Assembly: GCA_022710975.1 (NCBI GenBank)
Contig: JAKLGA010000005.1
Span: 62,001 to 126,000 of the forward strand
DNA length: 64,000 bases
Direction of reading: 5' to 3'
Origin: Myxococcota bacterium
GTDB taxonomy: Bacteria; Myxococcota; B64-G9
Part shown: positions 8,703 to 16,947 of the stretch, in pieces
Position numbering within the stretch: position 1 is the first letter of the stretch
How the letters are laid out: every line of letters starts with the position of its first letter
Notes under the pieces: generated by a model
The model's input: the letters and a program-made list of their open reading frames with translations, nothing else
Databases searched by the model: none
Told to the model about the DNA's origin: nothing
Program-made: the position numbers and the translations under genes

Positions 8703-10690
8703 TCACGTCCTCCTGAACCAGGCTCGCCGGTGCTCTCGTCGAGGACCAGGACGAACACGCCCTTGGGAATCTTGCCCAGGTGTTTCAGTGGTCCCTCGCC
8801 GACGGGGTGAAGGCCCCACCACTCGCTCGATGACAGCACCCACGCGCTCCGCCTGTGGATGCCGTGGTCCATCCCGGTGAGCAGGAAGTTTCGAGGGGCA
8901 GCCCGCAAGGCCGCCACCTCCGGGAAGCGGGACGCCTCATCGCGCTCGCGCCGTTCGAGCTCCTCGAGCTGTCGCGGCGAGCCGCCGAGGCACTGCAAGG
9001 GACCTCTGCCCCGCTGGACGAGCAGGGCGAGTTGCCTGCCGGGCAGCGGCGTACGGGAGTTCGCGAAGCGACCGAGCACGATCTCCACCTCCAGATCCCT
9101 GGCGGTGCGCTTGGCAACCCGTGCCTCGGTGATCTTCCATTCTGGGTCGAGCGCCGGCGCGCAGGATTCTGCCGCTCGCCAACGCGCCGGCCCGGAGGGT
9201 CCGAGCCTGACCAGGTGGAACCGTGGGCCAGGCTCGTGGCCCGTGGCACGGCGGCGCGCGCCCCAGGGATCAAGGGAAGAACGGCCCGGGCGGAGCTCCC
9301 CCAGCACCAGCGCCTCGCCCCCTTCGGCAAGCGCGATCGAGATGGGCTCCCAGCCCTCGGGGCAATCGAATCCCTGCAGCCAGCTCACCTCGCCCTCGCC
9401 GGAGAAGCGCGCCACGAAGCCGCACACGGCACCGTGGCAGGTCACCTTGCGGGCGAAAGGCGCACCGGGCGCCAGGATCATCTCCCCCGTGAAGAGGCCA
9501 GCCCCCAGCGCAGCTCCATCGGGCAGGGCGGCTATCGCGGCCAGGGCAGAAGACTCCGCATGGCTCAGGTTGGTGTTCGGCGGCGAGGTCCCTGTGGCCC
9601 CGACCAGCCAGGCGATCTCTCCAGCGGGCGTGAGCTTCATGAGCAGCGCCTGGCTGCCGCCGTGGAACACGAGGTTGGGTGAGAATTCCACGCAGCCCGA
9701 GCTCGCGGACATCAGCGCGCCCTGGCCTGCCAGCCAGATGGACCCATCCGGTCCCACGGCGACCTTCGCCGAGCGGTCCGCGAGGGGGAGATTCACGCGG
9801 ATCCAGCCTGGCAACGATCCCTGCCCTGGCGCAAGCCTGTTCAGTAAACGTGAACCTGAAGCATTCTCGAGAAACGCGATCTTGTCTCCCTGCGAGCTCC
9901 TGAAAGGCGGGTCGTCCCCGGCCAGCGCGAGGAGCTGTCGGCGCGTCTCGATAGCCCCGGCGAAGTCATGGCAGCGCTCCTGGAGCTCGGCCAGCGACAG
10001 CCCCAGCAGCGGATTCGCCTGCCGTGGGTCCCAGACTTTCTGCAGGAACTCCCGTGCATCGGACCAGCGCCCTTCCGAGAGCAACGACCGGGCGAGGTGG
10101 ACATCGGCCTCATCCCGATCGGCAATCCAGGTGGCGTGCTGGCCGTCGACAGCCAGGAGCTGGTCGGAGACTCTCCTCGCCAGACGGGTGAGAGCGCGGT
10201 CGATGGCGAAGCGAGCACACAGGACCTCCTCGGAGGCCACGCTCAGAAGACTCTCACCATGTCCGCGGCTCACCTCGAGCCTGCAGCTGTCCACCCTCAA
10301 GCTATGGAGTCGGACAACCAAAGGCGACGTCACGCCGGCGGCCTTGGAGCACTCGAGCATGCAAGGCGTTCGAGCATACTCACACTTGGGAGGGTCTCGC
10401 CTGGTGGCGCAGCCCTTTCGCTCCAGGCAGTCCGTCACGCAAGCAACGATGGGCTCCTGGTCTGCGAATCGAAGCCTGCCGTCCCGTGCCAGGATGGACT
10501 GGAATGTCCTGGCAACGGTCTCGAGGCCGCCAGGCCCAAGTGGTTCCCGCGCATCGCACAACGCCAGCACGACCGATTGCGGCCCGTCCTGGCCGGCGGC
10601 GACCCGAGGTGCGTCGAGCCCCAGCGACCAGAGCGCGAGGCACAGCCAGGACAATCCCCGCCGGTCCCGAGATCCAGGCTCCCTTCCCAT
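8699..10690 (-). CDS. Exported Cys-containing protein coupled to the propeller gene
   Basis: Exported protein of 663 residues, not recognised. The N-terminus has Arg residues then a hydrophobic stretch (LSWLCLALWSLGL), a likely signal peptide. A Cys-rich patch (CVTDCLERKGC...CEYARTPCMLEC) lies near residues 80-115, a helical TPR-like patch near 195-260, and propeller-like strands (such as GPDGSIWLAGQGAL) further on. ATG at 10690 has GGGAGG six bases upstream; the GTG at 10696 directly abuts that site, so it is disfavoured. The coupled downstream gene encodes a large propeller protein. Possible function: surface or periplasmic assembly, inference only. Confidence 0.72.
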   Translation of the reverse strand: MGREPGSRDRRGLSWLCLALWSLGLDAPRVAAGQDGPQSVVLALCDAREPLGPGGLETVARTFQSILARDGRLRFADQEPIVACVTDCLERKGCATRRDPPKCEYARTPCMLECSKAAGVTSPLVVRLHSLRVDSCRLEVSRGHGESLLSVASEEVLCARFAIDRALTRLARRVSDQLLAVDGQHATWIADRDEADVHLARSLLSEGRWSDAREFLQKVWDPRQANPLLGLSLAELQERCHDFAGAIETRRQLLALAGDDPPFRSSQGDKIAFLENASGSRLLNRLAPGQGSLPGWIRVNLPLADRSAKVAVGPDGSIWLAGQGALMSASSGCVEFSPNLVFHGGSQALLMKLTPAGEIAWLVGATGTSPPNTNLSHAESSALAAIAALPDGAALGAGLFTGEMILAPGAPFARKVTCHGAVCGFVARFSGEGEVSWLQGFDCPEGWEPISIALAEGGEALVLGELRPGRSSLDPWGARRRATGHEPGPRFHLVRLGPSGPARWRAAESCAPALDPEWKITEARVAKRTARDLEVEIVLGRFANSRTPLPGRQLALLVQRGRGPLQCLGGSPRQLEELERRERDEASRFPEVAALRAAPRNFLLTGMDHGIHRRSAWVLSSSEWWGLHPVGEGPLKHLGKIPKGVFVLVLDESTGEPGSGGRE

Positions 10691-10796
10691 GCTCACCCTC
10701 CCGAATGCCCCGGCCCCGCGACGCGCGCACCGACACCCCGGCGTGAACCCGCTCCTCGCCCCACCGATGAGTATAGTCCAGCAGAGAGAACCGCGG

Positions 10797-11390
10797 TCAG
10801 CCCTTCTCGCCGATCTCCAGCCCGGCCGCGAAGGCCTGGCGGTTCTGGGGCAGGGCCTTTTTAGGGACGCTCTCCTCGATCACCTGGAGGAGCGTCTCCC
10901 GCGGGAAGGGCAGCGCGATCGCGCCGGCCAGCACGCCCAGCATCACGGTGTTGACCGCCTGGCCCGAGCCGGCCTTCTGCGCCACCTCCGCGGCGTCCAG
11001 CGCGACGAGCCGCGGGGTGACCTTACGCACCTCGGCCAGGAGATCCTCCACCTGCGGGTACTCGCTGCCCTCCAGCGACACGGTGAAGGGGATGATGCAG
11101 CGGGTGTTCACGATGACCAGCGTCTGCGGCCCGGCCTTGGCCAGAGCCCGGACCGCCTCCACCGGCTCGAAGCCGAGCAGCACGTCCGCGCGGCCGTCCG
11201 AGATGATCGGGCCCCGGGCGCCGCCGATGCGCACGGTGGACTCCACCACCCCGCCGCGCTGGGCCATGCCGTGGATCTCCCCCACCACGACCTCGAGCCC
11301 GGCCCGGGTGGCGGCCTCCCCCAGGATGCGGGAGGCGGTCAGGCTGCCCTGGCCGCCCACGCCGGAGATGCAGATGTCGAGCTTCGGCAT
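10797..11390 (-). CDS. iorB: Indolepyruvate:ferredoxin oxidoreductase beta subunit
   Basis: Gamma-domain-type subunit of a 2-oxoacid:ferredoxin oxidoreductase, 197 residues, the usual length. GVGGQGSLTASRILGEAA near the N-terminus and GEIHGMAQRGGVVES are characteristic of IorB. With IorA it converts indolepyruvate and other aryl pyruvates from amino-acid transamination to the acyl-CoA, CO2 and reduced ferredoxin. The gene begins nine bases after the IorA stop, with AGGAG before its ATG, so the two form an operon. Confidence 0.93.
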   Translation of the reverse strand: MPKLDICISGVGGQGSLTASRILGEAATRAGLEVVVGEIHGMAQRGGVVESTVRIGGARGPIISDGRADVLLGFEPVEAVRALAKAGPQTLVIVNTRCIIPFTVSLEGSEYPQVEDLLAEVRKVTPRLVALDAAEVAQKAGSGQAVNTVMLGVLAGAIALPFPRETLLQVIEESVPKKALPQNRQAFAAGLEIGEKG

Positions 11391-11399
11391 GCCGCGCTC

Positions 11400-14300
11400 C
11401 TACCCTCGCCCGGCCGGCTCGGCCACGGGCTGGATGGCGTCGTTGGGGCAGAGCTGGGCGCAGATGCCGCAGCCCACGCACAGGGCCTCGTCGATGTAGA
11501 TCTTGCCCTCGCGCCGGAAGATGGCCGGGCAGCCGAAGTTGTCGATGCAGTTGTTGCAACGCCCGCACTGGCCGCAGCTCAGGCAGCGCAGCGCCTCCGC
11601 CCGCGCCTGGGCCTCGGTGAGCCCGCCGACCGCCGGCTCGAAGTCGCGGGCGCGCGCGGCGGCCTCCCGCTCGGCGGGCGCGGCCCGGGCCGCGGCCCGC
11701 ACGGCGGCGGGGTGGTAACGCGCCCCGTCCGGACCGAGCTCGTCCGGGCCGTGCAGGACCACGGGCCGCCCGGCGGCCGCGCCGGCGAGCGCCTGATCGA
11801 TGCCCCAGGCCGCCACCCGGCCGGAGGCGATAGCCGCCACCACCGTGACCGGGCCGGTGACCGCGTCGCCGGCGGCGAACACCCGCGGGTGCGAGGTCCG
11901 GCCGGTGCCTGGCTCCACGCGGAGCTCCCCGCGCTCGGTCCGCGCGAGCGCCAGGTCGTCTCGCAGGAGCTCCTGCTCCACGGCCTGGCCCACCGCCAGG
12001 ATGACCTGGTCCGCGGGCTGCTCGGCCTCCGAGCCGGCCACCACGACCGGGCGCCGGCGGCCGCTCGCGTCCACCCCCGCGAGCTCGGTGCGCGCCACGC
12101 GCAGCGCGCGCAGCTTCTCGCCCTCGGCCAGGAACGCGACCGGCACCGCCAGCGGGTGCAGGCGCACGCCCTCGGCCAGGGCCGCGCGCACCTCCTCGGG
12201 CGAGGCGGGCATCTCCTCGGCCGAGCGGCGGTAGAGGATCTCGACCGACTCCGCGCCCAGCCTGCGGGCCGTGCGGGCCGCGTCGAGGGCCGCGTCGCCC
12301 CCGCCCACCACCACCACCCGCCGCCCGACCCGGCGCTCCTCGCCCAGGTTCACCCGGCGCAGGAAGGCGAGCGCGTCGTCGATCCCCCGGGCGTCCTCGC
12401 CGGCCAGCCCCAGGCGCAGCCCGCGCCAGGCGCCCACCGCCAGGCACACGGCCTGGAAGCCCTGCGCGAGCAGCCCCTGGAGCTTGAAGTCGCGCCCCAG
12501 CGCGGCCCCGGTGCGCAGGCGGACGCCGACCGCGAGCAGCGCCTCCAGCTCCTGCGCCAGCACGTCCCGCGGCAGCCGGTAGGCCGGGATGCCGAGGGCC
12601 AGCATCCCGCCGGCGAGCGCCTCGCGCTCGAAGAGCTCGACCTGGTAGCCGCGCAGCTGCAGCTCCCAGGCCGCGCTCAGCCCGGCCGGCCCGGCGCCGA
12701 TCACCGCCACCCGCTCCGCCCGCGGGCGGATGCCCGCCTTCAGCCCCTGCCACCAGGCCTGGCGCTCGGCCGGGCTCTCCTGCTCGGCCACGAAGCGCTT
12801 GATGCCGTTGATGTCCACCGCCCCCTCGTAGTCGCCCCGCACGCAGCGGGCCTCGCACGGGTGGTGGCACACGTGCCCCAGCACGAGCGGCAGCGGCACG
12901 GCCTCGCGGATGAGCGCCAGGGCCTCGCGGTGGCGGCCCGCCCGGGCCAGCGAGATGTAGCCGAAGGCGCACACGTTGGCCGGGCAGGCGAACGAGCAGG
13001 GCGCGGCCGGCATCTTGGCCTCGGCGCCCTGCAGCCCGGGGAACGGGCCGCACCCGGCCGGCATGCGCAGGCTCTCCAGCTTCGTCCGCGCGCGCAGGAT
13101 CTCGTCGTCGTGCAGGACCGGCACGCCGCAGGGCTCGTGGGAGGCGTGCGTGCCGCAGTACTTGCAGCGGGCGGGATCCACGGCGTAGGTCAGGCGCTCG
13201 GCCTTCACCCCGCTCTTTCGCAGGTACAGCGGGCAGGCGTGGCGGCTGATGACCACCCGCACACCCTGGCGACGGTAGGCGCCCTGCAAGGCCGCGATGG
13301 CGGCCTGCAGGTCGCCGTTGTCCACGACGGTCAGATCCTCGACCCCCAGCCCGCGCACCACGCGCTCGAGGTCCAGCTTGCTGCTGCCCTCGAGGCAGCA
13401 CTCGGTGCCCGGGTGGGGCTGGTGCCCGGTCATGGCGGTGGTCGAGTTGTCCAGGATGACCAGCATGAGCTCGTGGCCGTTGTGCACGGCGTTGGCCAGG
13501 CCCGTGAGCCCGCTGTGGAAGAAGGTCGAGTCGCCGATGAAGGCCACGATCTTCTGCGGGTTGTGGATCGAGGCGCCCTGGGCCTGGGTGACGCTCGAGC
13601 CCATGCACAGGAAGGAGTCCACCGTGCTCATGGGCGGCAGGAGCCCCAGGGTGTAGCAGCCGATGTCGCTGGCGAAGTAGGTGTCCGGCTCGGCCACGCT
13701 CTTGATGGCGTAGTAGGTGTTCCTGTGGCTGCAGCCGGCGCACAGCATGGGCGGCCGGCTGGGGAGCCTGGGCAACGCCCTCGCGGGCGCGGGCGGGAGC
13801 TCGCGGCCCAGCAGCCGGGCCACGGCCGGGCGGATGCGATCCGGCGACAGCTCGTACATGCGCGGGATGCCCCGCTCGCCCTTGCCCTCGATGAGCACCG
13901 CGCGGCCGAGCTCCTGGGCCAGGGCGCGCAGCTCGGTCTCGAGGTAGGGCTCGAGCTCCTCGACCACCAGCACCTTCTTGCAGGCGCGCAGCAGCTCCTC
14001 GAGCCTCCGCCGGGGCAGCGGGTGGATGGAGCCGACCACGAGCACCCGCACCTGGTCCGCGGCGCCGAGCTCCTCGAGCACCTCGCGCACGTAGCTCGCG
14101 GACACGCCCGAGGTGACGATGCCGAGCTCGCCCCGGTCGCCCTCCACCCGGTTCCAGGGCAGCTCGTCCACCACCGCGGCCAGGCGCTCGGCCCGCTCGA
14201 GCTGCTTGGGCCGCAGGCGGTACGCCACGGCCGGGACCGGCACCCAGCGGGAGGGCTCCTTGACGAAGTGGCCGGCGAAACGCCGGGGCTCCATGGCGCC

Positions 14301-14852
14301 GAAGGAGACCACCCCGCGGGAGTGGTTGACGCGCGTGGTGGTGCGCAGGAGCACCGCCGTGCCGAAGCGCTCGCTCAGGCGGAAGGCCTCCCGGGTCATC
14401 TCCAGGGCCTCCTGCGGGCTGCCGGGCTCGAGCATGGGCAGCAGGGAGAGCTTCGCGTACCAGCGGTTGTCCTGCTCGTTCTGGCTGGAGTGCAGGCCCG
14501 GGTCGTCGGCGGTGACGATCACGAACCCGGCCCGCACTCCGGTGTAGGCCAGGGTGTTGAGCGGATCGGAGGCCACGTTCAGGCCGACGTGCTTCATGCT
14601 GACCATGGCGCGCATGCCGGCGATGGCCGCCCCGGCCGCCACCTCGAAGGCCACCTTCTCGTTGGTGGAGTACTCGAAGTAGAGATCGCTCTTCTGGCTG
14701 AGCTCGTGGAAGGTGTCGGCGATCTCCGAGGACGGCGTGCCCGGGTAGGCGCAGGCCACGGCGAGCCCCGCCTCGAGCGCGCCCCGCACGATGGCCTCGT
14801 TCCCCAGGAGCAGCGCCCGCGTCCCGGCCTCGCCCTTCAGCAGCAGATCCAT
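11400..14852 (-). CDS. iorA: Indolepyruvate:ferredoxin oxidoreductase alpha subunit fused to GltD-like flavoprotein
   Basis: Fusion of 1150 residues. Residues 1-560 are IorA: an N-terminal TPP pyrimidine domain (AYPGTPSSEIADTF), a middle domain, and the TPP-pyrophosphate domain (CAGCSHRNTYYA near 370; GDST...VILDN at 440-470). A short Cys patch (CKYCGTHASHEPCG, about 563) follows. Residues 615-1075 resemble GltD/NfnB-type small subunits: CSFACPANVC and CHHPCEARC for Fe-S, VAVIGAGPAGLSAA for FAD (about 715), and VVVVGGGDAALDAAR for NAD(P) (about 847). The C-terminus has a ferredoxin-like part with CLSCGQCGRCNNC and CVGCGICAQLCP. ATG 14852 is chosen because GAGGTGA lies five bases upstream; a GTG at 14861 is possible. 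Normal IorA is about 600 residues with a ferredoxin tail. The extra flavoprotein suggests direct electron transfer between ferredoxin and NAD(P), which is inference. Confidence 0.9.
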   Translation of the reverse strand: MDLLLKGEAGTRALLLGNEAIVRGALEAGLAVACAYPGTPSSEIADTFHELSQKSDLYFEYSTNEKVAFEVAAGAAIAGMRAMVSMKHVGLNVASDPLNTLAYTGVRAGFVIVTADDPGLHSSQNEQDNRWYAKLSLLPMLEPGSPQEALEMTREAFRLSERFGTAVLLRTTTRVNHSRGVVSFGAMEPRRFAGHFVKEPSRWVPVPAVAYRLRPKQLERAERLAAVVDELPWNRVEGDRGELGIVTSGVSASYVREVLEELGAADQVRVLVVGSIHPLPRRRLEELLRACKKVLVVEELEPYLETELRALAQELGRAVLIEGKGERGIPRMYELSPDRIRPAVARLLGRELPPAPARALPRLPSRPPMLCAGCSHRNTYYAIKSVAEPDTYFASDIGCYTLGLLPPMSTVDSFLCMGSSVTQAQGASIHNPQKIVAFIGDSTFFHSGLTGLANAVHNGHELMLVILDNSTTAMTGHQPHPGTECCLEGSSKLDLERVVRGLGVEDLTVVDNGDLQAAIAALQGAYRRQGVRVVISRHACPLYLRKSGVKAERLTYAVDPARCKYCGTHASHEPCGVPVLHDDEILRARTKLESLRMPAGCGPFPGLQGAEAKMPAAPCSFACPANVCAFGYISLARAGRHREALALIREAVPLPLVLGHVCHHPCEARCVRGDYEGAVDINGIKRFVAEQESPAERQAWWQGLKAGIRPRAERVAVIGAGPAGLSAAWELQLRGYQVELFEREALAGGMLALGIPAYRLPRDVLAQELEALLAVGVRLRTGAALGRDFKLQGLLAQGFQAVCLAVGAWRGLRLGLAGEDARGIDDALAFLRRVNLGEERRVGRRVVVVGGGDAALDAARTARRLGAESVEILYRRSAEEMPASPEEVRAALAEGVRLHPLAVPVAFLAEGEKLRALRVARTELAGVDASGRRRPVVVAGSEAEQPADQVILAVGQAVEQELLRDDLALARTERGELRVEPGTGRTSHPRVFAAGDAVTGPVTVVAAIASGRVAAWGIDQALAGAAAGRPVVLHGPDELGPDGARYHPAAVRAAARAAPAEREAAARARDFEPAVGGLTEAQARAEALRCLSCGQCGRCNNCIDNFGCPAIFRREGKIYIDEALCVGCGICAQLCPNDAIQPVAEPAGRG

Positions 14853-14857
14853 GCGCC

Positions 14858-14864
14858 TCACCTC
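14858..14864 (-). promoter_or_regulatory. Shine-Dalgarno site for the IorA fusion
   Basis: A full GAGGTGA on the minus strand, five bases before the ATG at 14852; it overlaps the alternative GTG start and so argues against it. Confidence 0.65.
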
Positions 14865-15036
14865 GCCTTCGCCCCGGTCCGGTTATCCCAGCCCACTCCG
14901 GACCTGTCAAGGGCCGCGCCTCGCCCTGGCCAGCCGGGAGAAAACAAAATATTTCCGTCGCGTTAGGGCATCAGGGAACCCCGGGAGGAGCCGGGTGTCC
15001 TTGCTTCCCGCGGGCGGATCCGCAGGAGGTTCTTGC

Positions 15037-15897
15037 ATGCGCTCCGGCGAGCACCTGCCCCTGCTTTTCTCGGTCGCGCTGGTGCTGCTGTTCGGCTGCG
15101 GCATGGATCTGCTGCTGGCCAGCACCGGCCGCGAGGCCTACCCGGTCCTGGCCCTCGAGCCCCAGGACGGCATCGAGGCGCAGTACCGCGGCAACCTGCG
15201 CTACGACCCCGCCCTCGAGCGTGTCCAGGCCGCGCTCCCGGCGCTGCGCGATCGCGCGCTCGAGCGCGCCCAGCGGGCGACCGGGCTCCCGACCGCCGAC
15301 CCGGCCCGCTTCGTGGTGCGCCTGCGGGACTTCGGCTCGCGCACGGTGGGGGCCAGCAGCCAGCCGGTGCGCACGGCGGCGGGCGATCGCCTGCTCATCA
15401 GCGTGTCCAGCGAGCAGGTGCGCCTGGGGCAGATGGACCTCGAGGGCTCGCTGGCCCACGAGCTCACCCACGGGCTGATGCGCGAGCACCTGGGCCCGCG
15501 CTACCGGAGGCTGCCCGCCTGGGTGCGGGAGGGCGTGGCCGTGTGGGCCGCGGGCCAGATCCCCGAGCGCACCCGCATCGCCTTCGGGCTCTACTGGCAG
15601 GAGGGGCTGGATCTCGGGGCGGTGCTGGACGAGCAGCCCATGCTGCCGTCGCTCGGGGACGATTACCTGGAGAACGCGCTGCTCTTCCAGGGCATGCAGG
15701 ACGAGCTGGGGGGGGACTCGGTGCGGGCCTTCCTGCGGGCCCTGGTCGAGGGGGCGGAGGTGCCCGAGGCCTTCGACGAGGCGACCGCGCTCACCTGGCT
15801 GGAGCTCGAGGAGCTGCGCGCCCGCGCCGCCCGCCGGCTGGTCAAGGGCTTCCTGCCCCCGGACCGCCTGCAGGCCATGCTGCTCAGCGTGCCCTGA
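15037..15897 (+). CDS. Lipoprotein metallopeptidase of the MA (gluzincin) clan
   Basis: Predicted exported lipoprotein of 286 residues. The N-terminus MRSGEHLPLLFSV then LLFGC is a lipobox, giving a lipidated Cys near residue 20. The zinc-protease motif HELTH is at residues 141-145, followed by WVREGVAVWAAG, whose Glu is the likely third zinc ligand, as in peptidase-MA-like proteins. AGGAGG lies seven bases before the ATG, which rules out the longer upstream reading. It is divergent from iorA. It may trim envelope proteins; substrate unknown. Some members of this fold lack proven activity. Confidence 0.82.
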   Translation: MRSGEHLPLLFSVALVLLFGCGMDLLLASTGREAYPVLALEPQDGIEAQYRGNLRYDPALERVQAALPALRDRALERAQRATGLPTADPARFVVRLRDFGSRTVGASSQPVRTAAGDRLLISVSSEQVRLGQMDLEGSLAHELTHGLMREHLGPRYRRLPAWVREGVAVWAAGQIPERTRIAFGLYWQEGLDLGAVLDEQPMLPSLGDDYLENALLFQGMQDELGGDSVRAFLRALVEGAEVPEAFDEATALTWLELEELRARAARRLVKGFLPPDRLQAMLLSVP

Positions 15898-15989
15898 GCG
15901 CACCAGGACCGGGTTGATCCGCGCCTCCCGGCGTGCTACCACAAGCCTCGAACGCAGATGCCAACGCTCGATCCCGGGAGGAGAGGGAC

Positions 15990-16940
15990 ATGATCGTCAC
16001 GACCAAGAAGTTGTTCGAGCTGGCCTACGGCAAGTACGCCATCGGCGCCTACAACATCAACAACCTCGAGCAGGCCATGGGCCTGTTCCGCGGCTGCCTG
16101 GACTCCAAGGCGCCCTTCATCATCCAGATCTCCAAGGGCGCGCGCACCTACACCGAGAAGCGCATGCTGGAGGCCATCATCCGGGCCGCCGACCAGGTGT
16201 TCCCCGAGTCCATCTTCGCCGTGCACCTCGACCACGGCGACGAGGCCGCCTGCATGGAGTGCATCGCCTCGGGCATCTACTCCAGCGTGATGATCGACGC
16301 CTCGCACGAACCGTTCGACAAGAACATCGCCACCACCAAGAAGGTGGTGGACGCGGCCCACGCCAAGGGCATCGTGGTCGAGGCCGAGCTGGGGCAGCTG
16401 GGCGGGGTCGAGGAGCACGTCCAGGTGGACGAGAAGAACGCCAACCTGACCGATCCCAAGCAGGCCAAGGAGTTCGTCACCCGCTCGGGCTGCGACAGCC
16501 TGGCGGTGGCCATCGGCACCAGCCACGGCGCCTACAAGTTCACCGGCAGCCAGGGGCTGCACTTCGACGTGCTCACCGAGATCCAGAAGCGCCTGCCGAA
16601 GTTCCCCCTGGTCATGCACGGCTCCTCCAGCGTGCCGCAGGAGGAGGTGGAGCGCATCAACAAGGCCGGCGGAGCGCTCAAGGGCGCCAAGGGGGTGAAC
16701 GAGAACGAGTTCGCCCGCGCCGCCACGCTGGGGGTCACCAAGGTCAACATCGACACCGACGGCCGTCTGGTGTGGACCCGGGTGCACCGCGAGTTCTTCC
16801 GCGACAAGCCGGAGAAGTTCGATCTGCGCGACCCGGGCAAGATCTTCATGGGCGAGTACGCCAAGTTCATCGTGCACAAGAACGAGAAGCTCGGCTCGGC
16901 CGGCAAGCTGGACGAGATCCGCAAGGCCATCGCCAAGTAG
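15990..16940 (+). CDS. fba: Class II fructose-bisphosphate aldolase family
   Basis: Zinc-dependent aldolase of 316 residues in the cytosol, most likely cleaving or forming fructose 1,6-bisphosphate. HLDHGDE at residues 79-85 carries zinc and catalytic residues; EAELGQLGG, GTSHGAYK and MHGSSSVP are further family motifs, and NIDTDGR lies near the C-terminal part. GGAGGAGAGG precedes the ATG. Other ketose-bisphosphate aldolases (such as tagatose type) share these motifs, so the sugar is not certain. It converges with the WD40 kinase gene, only seven bases apart. Confidence 0.9.
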   Translation: MIVTTKKLFELAYGKYAIGAYNINNLEQAMGLFRGCLDSKAPFIIQISKGARTYTEKRMLEAIIRAADQVFPESIFAVHLDHGDEAACMECIASGIYSSVMIDASHEPFDKNIATTKKVVDAAHAKGIVVEAELGQLGGVEEHVQVDEKNANLTDPKQAKEFVTRSGCDSLAVAIGTSHGAYKFTGSQGLHFDVLTEIQKRLPKFPLVMHGSSSVPQEEVERINKAGGALKGAKGVNENEFARAATLGVTKVNIDTDGRLVWTRVHREFFRDKPEKFDLRDPGKIFMGEYAKFIVHKNEKLGSAGKLDEIRKAIAK

Positions 16941-16947
16941 GCCCGCC

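Noticed and set aside
8859-14966. A very long open frame on the plus strand opposite iorA, iorB and the exported genes
   Set aside because: It is antisense to well-supported genes and its translation is rich in His, Arg, Gly and Ala with no domain, typical of GC-rich shadow frames.
14791-15036. An upstream extension of the metallopeptidase lipoprotein
   Set aside because: The lipobox leader and AGGAGG place the start at 15037; the extension would destroy the signal peptide.
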